Part shown: positions 41,973 through 51,029 of the stretch, piece after piece | Position numbering within the stretch: the first letter of the stretch is position 1 | How the letters are laid out: each line of letters opens with the position of its first letter | Assembly: GCA_964628055.1 (NCBI GenBank) | Contig: CAZVNL010000005.1 | Coordinates: forward strand, 1-64,000 | DNA from: CAZBEL01 sp964628055 | GTDB taxonomy: Bacteria > Fidelibacterota > Marinisomatia > Marinisomatales > TCS56 | Reading direction: 5' to 3' | DNA length: 64,000 nt | The notes under the pieces: generated by a model | The model's input: the letters and a program-made list of their open reading frames with translations, nothing else | The model's database searches: none | Told to the model about the DNA's origin: nothing | Position numbers and translations under genes: made by a program

Positions 41973-44411
41973 ATGAAACTTTTTTTAGGAAGTACGCTAC
42001 TTTTTCTGTCGACCATCATCGCTCAGAATGTAGAAGTAAACAACATGCGCTTTGTGGGGCACGTCCCCTATTCCAGTGGGAGTGACATTTGGGGTTACAT
42101 TGACCCTAACGGACACGAATTTGCCCTCATGGGTCTTTATGATGGCACGGTGGTTGTGGATGTATCTACTAACCCTTCTTATCCTGCGGAAGTGGGGTTT
42201 ATTCCCGGTGTTGGATCCATATGGCGCGATATAAAGGTCTATGATCATTACGCCTATGTTACCAACGAGACCGGAAGTGGTTTGGACGTAATCGACCTGG
42301 CCGACCCTTATGACCCCGTCTTGGCGAACCGGTTTGACTCTACCTTTACCACGGCCCATAATCTGTATATCACGGATGGTTATGCCTACATCGTAGGTCC
42401 CGGCGGTGGGCCTACCTGGGCCGGTATTCGCATCCTGGATCTCAGCGATCCGGTTAATCCGGTGGAAGTGGGCACCTGGAATGTGGATTATATCCATGAT
42501 ATTTACGTGCGGAACGATACAGCCTACGCCTGCGGTATCTACACCGGCACCCTTTATATAGTTGACGTAAGCGACAAAACCAATCCCGTTACCATGGTCG
42601 CCCATCAGTATAGTACCTATGGGTCCCACCAAGTATGGTTAATGGACGATTCGCGCTACATCATCACGGCCGACGAGTATGGTGGGGGTCATATCATCGT
42701 CTGGGACGCCCAGGATTTTAACAACATCAATTTTGTCTCCAGTTACGAGGTGGGCAGCGGTAAATCGGTGCACAACGTTTTTTATAAGGATGGCTATTTG
42801 TACATGTCGTACTATGTCTATGGCACACGAGTAGTGGCGTTAAGCGATCCCGCCAATCCGGTGGAGGTGGGTTATTTAGATGAATACCCGGGTGACGGCG
42901 GCCTATACGCCGGCAATTGGGGGACGTTTCCTTTCACCAATTCAGGGCTGGTTTTTTCCTCTGATATGAGTGGCTACGGTTTGTTTATTATGAGCTATCC
43001 CTTTTTAGGCGAGGTGGAGTTTACGCCCCTATCGGATACTGAAAACCTTACGGCTCCCACTCCGCTAACGGTGACCGTGGTGGAAAGCCCCGATGTAGCG
43101 GTTGACTATTCCACGCTCAGGGCCGTTTCCGGTCTGGAAGGCGTGTACAGCGATACTACCTACCTGCTTCCAACCGGCAATCCTGATGAATATTCTGGAA
43201 ATATACCGCCCCCTTCCTCAATGGGAGATGTGTGGTACTTCGTTTCTTTTGAAACGGTGAATGGGGACTTGGTAACTGAGCCCTACGGCGCTCCTCCTGC
43301 CCGTTACCGTTTCCATGTGGGCACCGACTTCGTTCCCCCCGTGATTCATTCATTTTCCGATCTTGCCGACGATTTTTACCCGGGGGGAGAACGCACAATT
43401 TACGTGGAAGCAAGTGATAATATTGGTATTAACCAGGTTGAAGTACTCTGGAAAGTAAACGACGGTACTCAGGATACGATTGTCTGTAACCCCTTTGGCC
43501 TTTCGGAGATGATGTTTGTTGGGAACTTGGTTTGGAGTGGATTGAACCCTGGGGATGTCATTTATTACCGGGCCCGGGTGACGGATGCCTCCAGCAACCA
43601 GAATGTCACCGAGTCGGAATGGAAATCCTTTTCTATTTTGGCAGATTTTTTAATCGGCAACTTTGAAGACGAAGAATCCCTTACTAATTGGACCCTTGGC
43701 AATTGGGGCCGACAATATATCAACAGCCAGTACGGGTACGGGCTAAACGATAGTCCGGGTGGTCAGTATACGCCCAATGCCTATAGTCCCTGCACCTTAG
43801 CAGAACCCCTGGACTTGACCTACTTCAGCCACGCCTACTTGGCTTTCATCTCCCTGACTATGCTGGAAGATGACAAGGATTTTGGCTACATCCAGATTTC
43901 CACCGATAGTGTTACCTGGGAGACCTATGCCGTGGTGACGGGCATATCTAAAATTCAGGACATCATTGTCAACCTGGATCCCTATTTGAATGAGAGTCAG
44001 GTCTATTTCCGGTTGCTCATGACTTCTGACAGTACCAACCAGTCCTTGGGGTGGTTTGTTGACGATATTCATCTCATTTTGAACCAAGAACCACCGCTAA
44101 CCGGTGTCGCCGACTCGAACCCGACCCTCCCCCAGAGGGTTACCTTGTATCCCAACTATCCAAACCCCTTTAACCCCTCCACGACGTTGTCCTTCTTCAT
44201 ACCCCGGGATGAAAAGGTGACGCTCACTCTTTATAACATTTTAGGGCAACAAGTGGCAACCCTGTTATCAGGAGTATTACCGTCGGGTCACCATACAGTT
44301 CGTTGGAATGGAAAAGGGGATACCGGCGAGCTGCTCCCCTCAGGGATCTACCTGGTTCATCTGGCGACAAACTCGCAACTTCTAACGCAAAAGATTGCCT
44401 TAGTCCGGTAG
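41973..44411 (+). CDS. Choice-of-anchor-B (LVIVD propeller) protein with T9SS sorting domain
   Basis: 812 residues with a signal peptide. The first half is an LVIVD-type propeller: YDGTVVVDVSTNPSYPAEVG, SGLDVIDLADPYDPVLANRF, AGIRILDLSDPVNPVEVGTW and TRVVALSDPANPVEVGYL, the layout of choice-of-anchor-B proteins. A middle Ig-like and jelly-roll-like region follows. The C-terminal sorting domain has YPNYPNPFNPSTTLSFF, LYNILGQQVATLL and LPSGIYLVHLA. It is probably surface-displayed. Function unknown. GGAG lies 5-6 bases upstream of the ATG. Confidence 0.86.
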   Translation: MKLFLGSTLLFLSTIIAQNVEVNNMRFVGHVPYSSGSDIWGYIDPNGHEFALMGLYDGTVVVDVSTNPSYPAEVGFIPGVGSIWRDIKVYDHYAYVTNETGSGLDVIDLADPYDPVLANRFDSTFTTAHNLYITDGYAYIVGPGGGPTWAGIRILDLSDPVNPVEVGTWNVDYIHDIYVRNDTAYACGIYTGTLYIVDVSDKTNPVTMVAHQYSTYGSHQVWLMDDSRYIITADEYGGGHIIVWDAQDFNNINFVSSYEVGSGKSVHNVFYKDGYLYMSYYVYGTRVVALSDPANPVEVGYLDEYPGDGGLYAGNWGTFPFTNSGLVFSSDMSGYGLFIMSYPFLGEVEFTPLSDTENLTAPTPLTVTVVESPDVAVDYSTLRAVSGLEGVYSDTTYLLPTGNPDEYSGNIPPPSSMGDVWYFVSFETVNGDLVTEPYGAPPARYRFHVGTDFVPPVIHSFSDLADDFYPGGERTIYVEASDNIGINQVEVLWKVNDGTQDTIVCNPFGLSEMMFVGNLVWSGLNPGDVIYYRARVTDASSNQNVTESEWKSFSILADFLIGNFEDEESLTNWTLGNWGRQYINSQYGYGLNDSPGGQYTPNAYSPCTLAEPLDLTYFSHAYLAFISLTMLEDDKDFGYIQISTDSVTWETYAVVTGISKIQDIIVNLDPYLNESQVYFRLLMTSDSTNQSLGWFVDDIHLILNQEPPLTGVADSNPTLPQRVTLYPNYPNPFNPSTTLSFFIPRDEKVTLTLYNILGQQVATLLSGVLPSGHHTVRWNGKGDTGELLPSGIYLVHLATNSQLLTQKIALVR

Positions 44412-44570
44412 AAGTAGCCAAGGTCCCGCACCCCGGCCTCAAAAGGGGTTGGATTGCGAACGGTGATAAGGGTAATTTTTCTTCTAAAAAGAGGCTGAGG
44501 ATGGCTTACTCACAATGGTGAACCGGTCTTTTGTTGGTGTTACGGCGTTCGGATGGAGAATGGAAAATTC

Positions 44571-44595
44571 AAGCGCACAGCGCTTTTTGTGCTGT
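44571..44595 (+). promoter_or_regulatory. Two mutually exclusive hairpins in the alaS leader
   Basis: AAGCGC (44571-44576) pairs with GCGCTT (44580-44585) and is followed by TTT, a short terminator-like hairpin. The overlapping ACAGCGC (44577-44583) can instead pair with GTGCTGT (44589-44595), with one G-T pair and a TTTTT loop. The two cannot form together. They lie about 110 bases before the preferred alaS start. This could be an attenuator, or simply the terminator of the upstream gene. Confidence 0.35.
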
Positions 44596-44702
44596 AACCG
44601 ACAAGGAATCAATAGGGTATCAGATTCCCTTGGGACCAGTTATCCCCCTTTTTATTTTAGCACATGGTTAAAAAAATAAACCTGAAAAGTAAAGAAGGCG
44701 TG

Positions 44703-47303
44703 ATGGACGCGGCCGAAATTCGGCAAGGGTTCCTCCGTTTTTTCCAGGAAAAGGACCATCACGTTGTGCGCAGCGCGCCCGTGGTCCCTTATAATGATCC
44801 TACCTTGTTGTTTACCAATGCCGGTATGAATCAATTCAAACCCATTTTCTTAGGGGAACAGGTACCCACTCATCGGCGCGTTGTCAATAGTCAGAAGTGC
44901 ATCCGCGTCAGTGGGAAACACAACGACCTGGAAGAAGTGGGGTTGGACACCTTTCACCACACCTTTTTCGAAATGATGGGAAACTGGTCTTTCGGGGATT
45001 ATTACAAAGCCGAGGCCATTCGCTGGGCTTGGGAGTTGTTCACTGAAGTGTGGCAGTTGGACAAAAACCGTCTTTGGGCCACGGTGTACGATGAGGATGA
45101 TGAGGCCTATGAATTATGGCCCAAGGTGACGGATATATCCCCGGAACGGGTCTTGCGATTTGGGGCTAAAGAGAATTACTGGGAAATGGGCGACCAGGGA
45201 CCCTGTGGACCTTGTTCCGAAATCCATTACTACATCGGTGAGGCTGTGAACCAACAGTCGCCTGAGGAAATTAATCGTTCCCGTCAGTACTGGGAATTGT
45301 GGAATCTGGTCTTCATTAAAAATAATCGTACCCGCACGGGTGATCTGGAAGAGTTACCGGCTAAACACGTGGACACCGGCGCCGGTTTAGAACGCATCGT
45401 GACTGTCTTGCAACAGAAAAAAAGCAATTATGAGACCGACCTGTTTCTACCTATCATTGAGAAGGTAGCAGGAATTAGTGGAAAAACCTATGCTCAACAA
45501 CCGGTTCCTTTCCAGGTTTTAGCCGATCATGTGCGCATGTTGACTTTTGCCATTGCCGATGGAGCCATGCCTTCTAACGAGGGTCGGGGGTATGTTTTGC
45601 GGCGTATTCTCCGCCGGGCAGCCCGCTTTGGGAGGATGCTGGGCCAACACGAACCGTTTATTTACCAATTGGTGGACACCGTGGGGAAAATCCTTGGGTC
45701 CACTTATCCCGAAATCGTGGAAAAAAAGGGACATATCAAAACGGTTATCCAGGCGGAAGAAAAAGCCTTCAACGAAGCCCTCGATCGGGGCTTAAACCAT
45801 TTCGAGAAACTCCTCCGTTCCCTGACGGGGAAAGTGATCCCCGGAGCGGAGGCTTTTCGGCTCTACGATACGTACGGGTTCCCGCTGGATCTCACACAAC
45901 TCATGGCGCGGGAGAAGGGCCTTCAGGTGGATTTGGAGGGGTTTCAGAAAGCCATGGCACAACAGCGGGCCAGGGCCAAGGCAGCCGGAAAGTTCGACCT
46001 GGAATCTGAGACGGTGAGTTGGCAAGCAGTAACGCCCGGACCAGATTCAAAATTTCTAGGTTATGAAACCCTGCAATCCCCAGCACATATCCGGCGTTTT
46101 GCCGAACACCAGGGGCGCTGGCTTGTGGTTCTGGATCAAACCCCTTTCTATGGTGAAGCGGGCGGCCAGGTGGGCGATACGGGGACGATCGAAGGTCCAG
46201 GAATCCATCTCCAGGTCGTGGATTGTAGGAAAACAGGAACAACCATAATACACACCTGCGAAGGCGAGTTGGATTCTACCAAGGTTAGGAATACGGTCAT
46301 CTGTAAGGTAACCCCCCATCGTCGACAAGCTATACGCTTGAATCATACGGCTACGCACCTCCTCCATGCCGCGTTGAAGCGCGTGTTAGGAGAACATGTC
46401 CACCAGGCAGGGTCTTTAGTGCATCCTGACTACTTGCGATTTGACTTTACCCATCCCAAGAAAATGACCCTTGATGAAATTCAGGCGGTGGAGAAACTGG
46501 TGAATGAGGAAATCATCAAGAATCAGGAGTTGAAAACGGCTGTCAAGGCCTTTGACGAAGCTCGTCGGGAAGGAGCTGATGCTTTATTTGGAGAAAAATA
46601 CGGGGATCTGGTTCGGGTCGTCCAGGTAGGGGTTTTCTCCAAAGAGCTGTGTGGTGGCACCCACGTGGATCACACTGGTGACATCGGCTATTTTAAAATT
46701 GTGGAAGAAACCTCACTGGCGGCTGGAATTCGCCGTATCATGGCCGTAACGGGGAAGCAAGCCGTAGAGAATATCCTGGCCCAAAGTCGAACCCTGGAGG
46801 CGTTGCAAAGCCTGCTGAATAGCTCCCCCGATAAATTGGTTGAACGGGTGGATCATCTTCTCCAGCAACGTAAAAAATTAGAGAAAGAGCTAAAAGTTCT
46901 CCGCACCCGGGAGTCAAGCTTTGATTTAGAAAAACTCCTTGATAAAGCCCTGACAATTAACGGTGTTAAAGTGATCGCTGAAGAAATAGTGGCCGAAGAT
47001 TTAGAGGTATTAAAGTCCCTGGCGGACCGATTACGCGTCAGACTCTCCTCGGGTATTGGGATTTTAGGCTCCAGTCAAGGCCCTAAACCCCAGGTCGTTG
47101 TGGTAGTGACTAAAGACCTCATCGCTCATGGTATTCATGCCGGTACCCTGGCCCGGTCTATTGGGCAGGTCATGGGCGGTGGTGGCGGTGGCCGACCTCA
47201 TTTGGGTACCGCGGGGGGTAAAAATCCCAACCGATTATCTTCTGCGCTAAAAGCCAGTGTGGAAATTGTGTCCAATATGTTAAAGACCTTAAAGGGAGAT
47301 TAA
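44703..47303 (+). CDS. alaS: Alanine-tRNA ligase
   Basis: About 866 residues, full length. Class II catalytic domain motifs are present (FTNAGMNQFKPIFLGE, FHHTFFEMMGNWSFGDYYK, DTGAGLERI). The editing domain carries the zinc ligands HTATH and CGGTH. A coiled coil and the C-terminal DHHA1-type domain (MGGGGGGRPHLGTAGGKN) follow. It charges tRNA-Ala and clears mischarged Ser and Gly. ATG 44703 (MDAAEIRQGFLRFF) fits other AlaRS and has AAGAAGG upstream; ATG 44664 would add 13 residues. The 291-base leader region holds paired hairpins. Confidence 0.96.
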   Translation: MDAAEIRQGFLRFFQEKDHHVVRSAPVVPYNDPTLLFTNAGMNQFKPIFLGEQVPTHRRVVNSQKCIRVSGKHNDLEEVGLDTFHHTFFEMMGNWSFGDYYKAEAIRWAWELFTEVWQLDKNRLWATVYDEDDEAYELWPKVTDISPERVLRFGAKENYWEMGDQGPCGPCSEIHYYIGEAVNQQSPEEINRSRQYWELWNLVFIKNNRTRTGDLEELPAKHVDTGAGLERIVTVLQQKKSNYETDLFLPIIEKVAGISGKTYAQQPVPFQVLADHVRMLTFAIADGAMPSNEGRGYVLRRILRRAARFGRMLGQHEPFIYQLVDTVGKILGSTYPEIVEKKGHIKTVIQAEEKAFNEALDRGLNHFEKLLRSLTGKVIPGAEAFRLYDTYGFPLDLTQLMAREKGLQVDLEGFQKAMAQQRARAKAAGKFDLESETVSWQAVTPGPDSKFLGYETLQSPAHIRRFAEHQGRWLVVLDQTPFYGEAGGQVGDTGTIEGPGIHLQVVDCRKTGTTIIHTCEGELDSTKVRNTVICKVTPHRRQAIRLNHTATHLLHAALKRVLGEHVHQAGSLVHPDYLRFDFTHPKKMTLDEIQAVEKLVNEEIIKNQELKTAVKAFDEARREGADALFGEKYGDLVRVVQVGVFSKELCGGTHVDHTGDIGYFKIVEETSLAAGIRRIMAVTGKQAVENILAQSRTLEALQSLLNSSPDKLVERVDHLLQQRKKLEKELKVLRTRESSFDLEKLLDKALTINGVKVIAEEIVAEDLEVLKSLADRLRVRLSSGIGILGSSQGPKPQVVVVVTKDLIAHGIHAGTLARSIGQVMGGGGGGRPHLGTAGGKNPNRLSSALKASVEIVSNMLKTLKGD

Positions 47304-47304
47304 C

Positions 47305-47748
47305 GTGCAAAGTCAACAAAACGGTACCATCCATCATCTATATTTGGAAATGGGCAATGAAGTGGTAACGTCTCTTACCTGCTATTGTCAAGCCCAGGGT
47401 GTTCAGAATGCCCGGATAAGCGGTATTGGCGCCCTCCGGGAGATTGAATTGGGAATCTACCAACCGGAAACCAAGAGCTATCATCGTAAAGTATTTTCAG
47501 ACACTCGCGAATTGTTGGCCTGTCAGGGGAATGTCACCTTGAAAGATGGTCAGCCATTTCCCCATATTCACATTATCCTCGGGGATTACGATTTTAACAC
47601 CCTGGGCGGTCATCTTTTCAAAGCCCAGGTTGCCGTTGTGGGAGAGTTCATTTTGGAAGAATTGGCCTCCCGGGTCCACCGGGAAATGGATTCTGAGGTG
47701 GGTTTTCCCACTTGGTGCTTGACAAAAGAAGGGAAGGAGGCCTCTTAA
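47305..47748 (+). CDS. PPC-domain (DUF296) protein
   Basis: 147 residues of the PPC/DUF296 fold. ARISGIGALREIELGIY and the metal-binding HIHIILGDYDFNTLGGHLF pattern are diagnostic. Bacterial members form trimers. A few are DNA-binding by annotation, but the function of the stand-alone bacterial form is not settled. It starts at GTG one base after the alaS stop, with AGGGAG upstream. Its stop codon overlaps the ridA start (TAATG). Confidence 0.88.
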   Translation: MQSQQNGTIHHLYLEMGNEVVTSLTCYCQAQGVQNARISGIGALREIELGIYQPETKSYHRKVFSDTRELLACQGNVTLKDGQPFPHIHIILGDYDFNTLGGHLFKAQVAVVGEFILEELASRVHREMDSEVGFPTWCLTKEGKEAS

Positions 47749-48134
47749 TGAAAAGTCGTCGTACAATCTTCACTCCCCTGGCGCCAGCGCCCATTGGTGC
47801 CTATAGCCAGGGCATTGTTGCCCAGGGGTTGGTGTTTACCGCCGGCCAAATTCCCCTGAATCCTGAGACGGGGAAATTGGTGGTAGGGGATTTCGCTGAG
47901 CACGTGGATCAAGTGTTGCACAATCTTAATGCCGTTCTTGCCGCAAGTGGTACAGACCTTTCTCACGCGGTGAAGTTGACGGTGTTCCTCACCGATCTCG
48001 CCCAGTTCCCGGTGGTGAACGAAGTCCTGGCAAAGCGTTTTGAGGGGTACGCTCCTCCGGCCCGCTCGGTGGTGGAAGTAAAGGCATTACCTGCCGGTGC
48101 CGATATCGAAATCGAGTGCGTAGCTACCCTCTGA
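47748..48134 (+). CDS. ridA: RidA family reactive enamine/imine deaminase
   Basis: 128 residues. The family signatures are APAPIGAYSQGIVAQGLVFTAGQIP near the start, LDPxTG-like NPETGKLV, and the C-terminal PPARSVVEVKALPAGADIEIECVA, with the conserved Arg for carboxylate binding. RidA hydrolyses 2-aminoacrylate and related reactive enamines released by pyridoxal-phosphate enzymes. The start is the ATG sharing a base with the previous stop; an in-frame extension upstream lies inside the PPC gene. Confidence 0.94.
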   Translation: MKSRRTIFTPLAPAPIGAYSQGIVAQGLVFTAGQIPLNPETGKLVVGDFAEHVDQVLHNLNAVLAASGTDLSHAVKLTVFLTDLAQFPVVNEVLAKRFEGYAPPARSVVEVKALPAGADIEIECVATL

Positions 48135-48136
48135 AT

Positions 48137-48586
48137 GTGCGTTGTCGTTGTTTTTTCCTGGTTCTGGTGGGGCTCACCAGCCTACACCTACTTTTCGCCC
48201 AGGCACCCGATTCCCTAGCCAAAAAATCACCCAAGAAAGCAGCCCTGTGGGCGCTCGTTTTTCCTGGAGCGGGACAGCTCTACAATGGGAAAATAGGCAA
48301 GGCAATTTTCATTTTGGGTATGGAATATCTGGCCCTATCAGCCTGGCGGAGCAATGCCTGGAAGGTGAGTCACTACGATGAAAACAATAACCAAGACTTT
48401 CCCCTCTCCGCCCATCGTTACTTGGAGAAGCGAAATAAATATGCTTGGTGGTCTGGATTTATCTATATTTACGGCCTGTTAGACGCGGTTGTAGATGCCC
48501 ATTTGCAATCTTTTGAGGCCGTGATGAGTGAAGAATTAGCACCACCGAAACAAGCAGAAAACCAAGGGAAAAGTGATAAACAATGA
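48137..48586 (+). CDS. DUF5683-type small membrane protein
   Basis: About 149 residues. A signal peptide (FFLVLVGLTSLHLLFAQ) is followed by a DUF5683-like segment, KKAALWALVFPGAGQLYNGK, then GKAIFILGMEYLAL and a second hydrophobic helix near YAWWSGFIYIYGLLDAVVDA. This GAGQxYNGK pattern is common in FCB bacteria, with unknown role. The start is uncertain: GTG 48137 follows the ridA stop, and GTG 48116 is an alternative inside ridA. The last bases overlap the transporter start (ATGA). Confidence 0.8.
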   Translation: MRCRCFFLVLVGLTSLHLLFAQAPDSLAKKSPKKAALWALVFPGAGQLYNGKIGKAIFILGMEYLALSAWRSNAWKVSHYDENNNQDFPLSAHRYLEKRNKYAWWSGFIYIYGLLDAVVDAHLQSFEAVMSEELAPPKQAENQGKSDKQ

Positions 48587-50040
48587 GTGAAAAGCGTGAA
48601 CATTGGGGTTCCCGGATGGGTTTTATTCTGGCGGCTGCTGGCTCTGCTATTGGCCTAGGAAATATCTGGAAGTTTCCTTACATCACCGGTCAAAATGGAG
48701 GGGCGGCTTTTGTCTTTGTTTATCTCATTTGTATCACCCTAATCGGGATACCCGTGCTCGTGGCAGAAATATTACTCGGACGTACCACCCAGCGTAATCC
48801 TGTGGGTGCTTTCCGGAAATTAAGCGGCAAGCCTTTTTGGACCGCCGTCGGGGGGATGGGAGTCCTGGCCGGGTTCGTCATCCTATCGTTTTATTCCGTG
48901 GTGGCTGGGTGGTCCTTAGGTTACATCGTGGAAGCATTAAAAGGAACTTTTACCACCTTTGTAAATCCCGGTGAGGCTTCGGAATATTACGATGCCCTGG
49001 TGAAGAATGTGAGTTGGATTGTGGGTTATCATGGCCTCTTTTTCCTGTTGACCATGGGGGTGGTCTACTTTGGTGTTCGAGGAGGGATTGAACGGGGGAG
49101 CAAAATCATGATGCCGGTATTATTTTTCCTGCTGCTGGTCTTAGTGGTTCGCGGGTTAACCTTACCAGGGGCGGAAAAGGGGTTGCGTTTCTTGTGGTCC
49201 CCCGATTGGAGCAAGATTACCGGCCAATCGATATTAATCGCTTTAGGGCATTCCTTTTTTACCCTCAGTTTGGGCATGGGGGCCATGATGACGTATGGGA
49301 GTTATCTGTCCGACCGGGATAATATCCCCATGGCCGCTTTTCAAATAGTCCTATTAGACACGTTGATAGCCCTGTTGGCGGGGATTGCCATTTTTACTGC
49401 GGTCTTTGCCATGGGTCAGAATCCAGCCGCCGGTCCCGGGTTAATTTTCCATACTCTGCCAGTCGTGTTTGCCAAGATGCCGGGAGGACTGCTCTTTGCC
49501 ATCCTCTTCTTCATTCTCTTAACCCTGGCGGCCCTTACGTCGGCGATTTCCCTACTGGAGGTAGTGGTGGCTTATTTTGTGGATGAACTCAACTGGTCCC
49601 GCCACGCAGCCGTACTGGTGTTCGGAGGCGTTACCTTTCTCCTGGGGGTTCCCAGCGCCCTTTCCTTCAACGTCTTCGCCGGTTTTACTATTTTCGGTAA
49701 AACCTTTTTTGATCTCACCGACTTCCTGGCATCCAACATTCTCCTCCCCGCAGGGGGCCTATTTATTGCCGTTTTTATCGCTTGGATATGGGGTTTGGAT
49801 AAAGCTCTGCACCAATTACGCAAAGGCTCTCGGAAACTACTGCGGCAAAATCCCTGGTTGGAAAAATCATGGAAGTTCCTCATCCGCTACCTGGCGCCCA
49901 TCTTGATTACCATTGTTTTCCTCCATTCTGTCGGTCTACTGGAAAATGCCTGGTCCCAGATTAAAAATAATTGGCTGATCATTCTTTTGATCTTGTTGAG
50001 TATCAACCTACTTCTACAATTCCGAACCGGGAACGAGTGA
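48583..50040 (+). CDS. Sodium-dependent neurotransmitter-symporter (NSS) family transporter
   Basis: 485 residues with about 11-12 membrane helices. Helix 1 has the NSS hallmark GFILAAAGSAIGLGNIWKFPY, including the unwound substrate and sodium site, followed by GGAAFVFVYLICITLIGIPVL. Bacterial relatives (LeuT, MhsT) import amino acids with sodium; the substrate here cannot be read. The ATG overlaps the preceding stop by four bases, and the next gene begins one base after its own stop. Confidence 0.92.
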   Translation: MSEKREHWGSRMGFILAAAGSAIGLGNIWKFPYITGQNGGAAFVFVYLICITLIGIPVLVAEILLGRTTQRNPVGAFRKLSGKPFWTAVGGMGVLAGFVILSFYSVVAGWSLGYIVEALKGTFTTFVNPGEASEYYDALVKNVSWIVGYHGLFFLLTMGVVYFGVRGGIERGSKIMMPVLFFLLLVLVVRGLTLPGAEKGLRFLWSPDWSKITGQSILIALGHSFFTLSLGMGAMMTYGSYLSDRDNIPMAAFQIVLLDTLIALLAGIAIFTAVFAMGQNPAAGPGLIFHTLPVVFAKMPGGLLFAILFFILLTLAALTSAISLLEVVVAYFVDELNWSRHAAVLVFGGVTFLLGVPSALSFNVFAGFTIFGKTFFDLTDFLASNILLPAGGLFIAVFIAWIWGLDKALHQLRKGSRKLLRQNPWLEKSWKFLIRYLAPILITIVFLHSVGLLENAWSQIKNNWLIILLILLSINLLLQFRTGNE

Positions 50041-50041
50041 C

Positions 50042-50848
50042 ATGCTCATTGTCCGGTTCATTCCTCCCAATTCCCAGACCTACCAACGACTAGCTAAAAT
50101 TTCCCGAGCTTTCGACGGCTTAAGGTCCTGGAAACCGCTGCAATGGTTTACCGTCTGGATTTTATTCAGCGCTGGATTGAGCGCCCAGGAAGCCTCCGTG
50201 ACTCCCTTTATCTTTTGGGACCTTTCCTCTTGGCCGATGGGGTTGGGATCGCTGTTAATTATTACCCTCCTTTATGGTTTTTTCGTTGGCAAACCAGGAA
50301 GGATGGTCTTTGATCGTAAAGCTCTCCAGGTGCAAAACCTGCTGAAACACTTCATTTTCGCTGAAGGTCTTTTCCTCCTAGGGTGGGGGGTGCATATCAA
50401 TACTTGGGGACAGGCGCTTGTAACCAGTATTCCTTACGCGTGTGGGTATTTTGCCGCACTTTTAGTGTATGCGCTGCCCATCGTCACTATTCCGGCCCCT
50501 GACGATAACCCTGAACAATCATGGCTGTCGAAACGCGTGTCTCACGGTTTACTGGCCCTGTTATTGGTCTTGGTGGCCGCTGCGTGGGGATACATTTATC
50601 AAGACCCTGTCATCAGCACGGCAGCGGCTGTGTATGCCCCCTTCTTGCTTGTCCTCATCGTTTTTCCAGCTCATGTTCGCCATGTACAGCGGGCCCGGTT
50701 TTATGCTCTTTTTCTCTTGGCCTTCTTTATTTCCATGCGTCTCCCCTGGCTTTTCATACCTACCATCCTTTTATTTTTCAGCTTACGGTATTACTTCTAT
50801 TTCCACCATCAAGTGGTCTACCCTACGTTTGGGGTTAACTATGATTGA
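50042..50848 (+). CDS. Polytopic membrane protein, unknown function
   Basis: 268 residues. After a basic N-terminal tail of about 35 residues there are some seven hydrophobic segments (for example WPMGLGSLLIITLLYGFFVG and GLLALLLVLVAAAWGYIY). I recognise no family. It sits one base after the NSS transporter stop and overlaps the ferredoxin start by 8 bases. Co-expression with the ferredoxin and the reductase at 51004 is therefore likely, perhaps in the same membrane process. Confidence 0.65.
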   Translation: MLIVRFIPPNSQTYQRLAKISRAFDGLRSWKPLQWFTVWILFSAGLSAQEASVTPFIFWDLSSWPMGLGSLLIITLLYGFFVGKPGRMVFDRKALQVQNLLKHFIFAEGLFLLGWGVHINTWGQALVTSIPYACGYFAALLVYALPIVTIPAPDDNPEQSWLSKRVSHGLLALLLVLVAAAWGYIYQDPVISTAAAVYAPFLLVLIVFPAHVRHVQRARFYALFLLAFFISMRLPWLFIPTILLFFSLRYYFYFHHQVVYPTFGVNYD

Positions 50849-51029
50849 AGTCGTCGAGGACCAGTGCGACTTTTGCGGTTGTTGTGTAGGCCTGTGTCCC
50901 GTCGATAGCATCGAACTGCGAGAAGCAGAAATCCTGATTTTAGGAGCAATCTGCATTGATTGCGAGTTGTGCGTTTATATCTGCCCCGTGGAAGCCTTAG
51001 TCCATGTGGAAGAACCAGCAGAAGTTTGA
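50841..51029 (+). CDS. 2[4Fe-4S] ferredoxin
   Basis: 62 residues with two complete cluster motifs, CDFCGCCVGLCP and CIDCELCVYICP, each C-x2-C-x2-C-x3-C-P. This is a classical clostridial-type ferredoxin. The ATG at 50841 gives the expected size; a longer in-frame reading runs back through the membrane protein gene in a different frame and is not real. It overlaps the reductase gene at 51004 by 26 bases, which makes it the likely electron donor of that enzyme. Confidence 0.93.
   Translation: MIEVVEDQCDFCGCCVGLCPVDSIELREAEILILGAICIDCELCVYICPVEALVHVEEPAEV

Noticed and set aside
44515..44530. TGGTGAACCGG in the alaS leader resembling a T-box
   Set aside because: The match to the conserved T-box sequence is partial, and no specifier loop or long stem I could be drawn.
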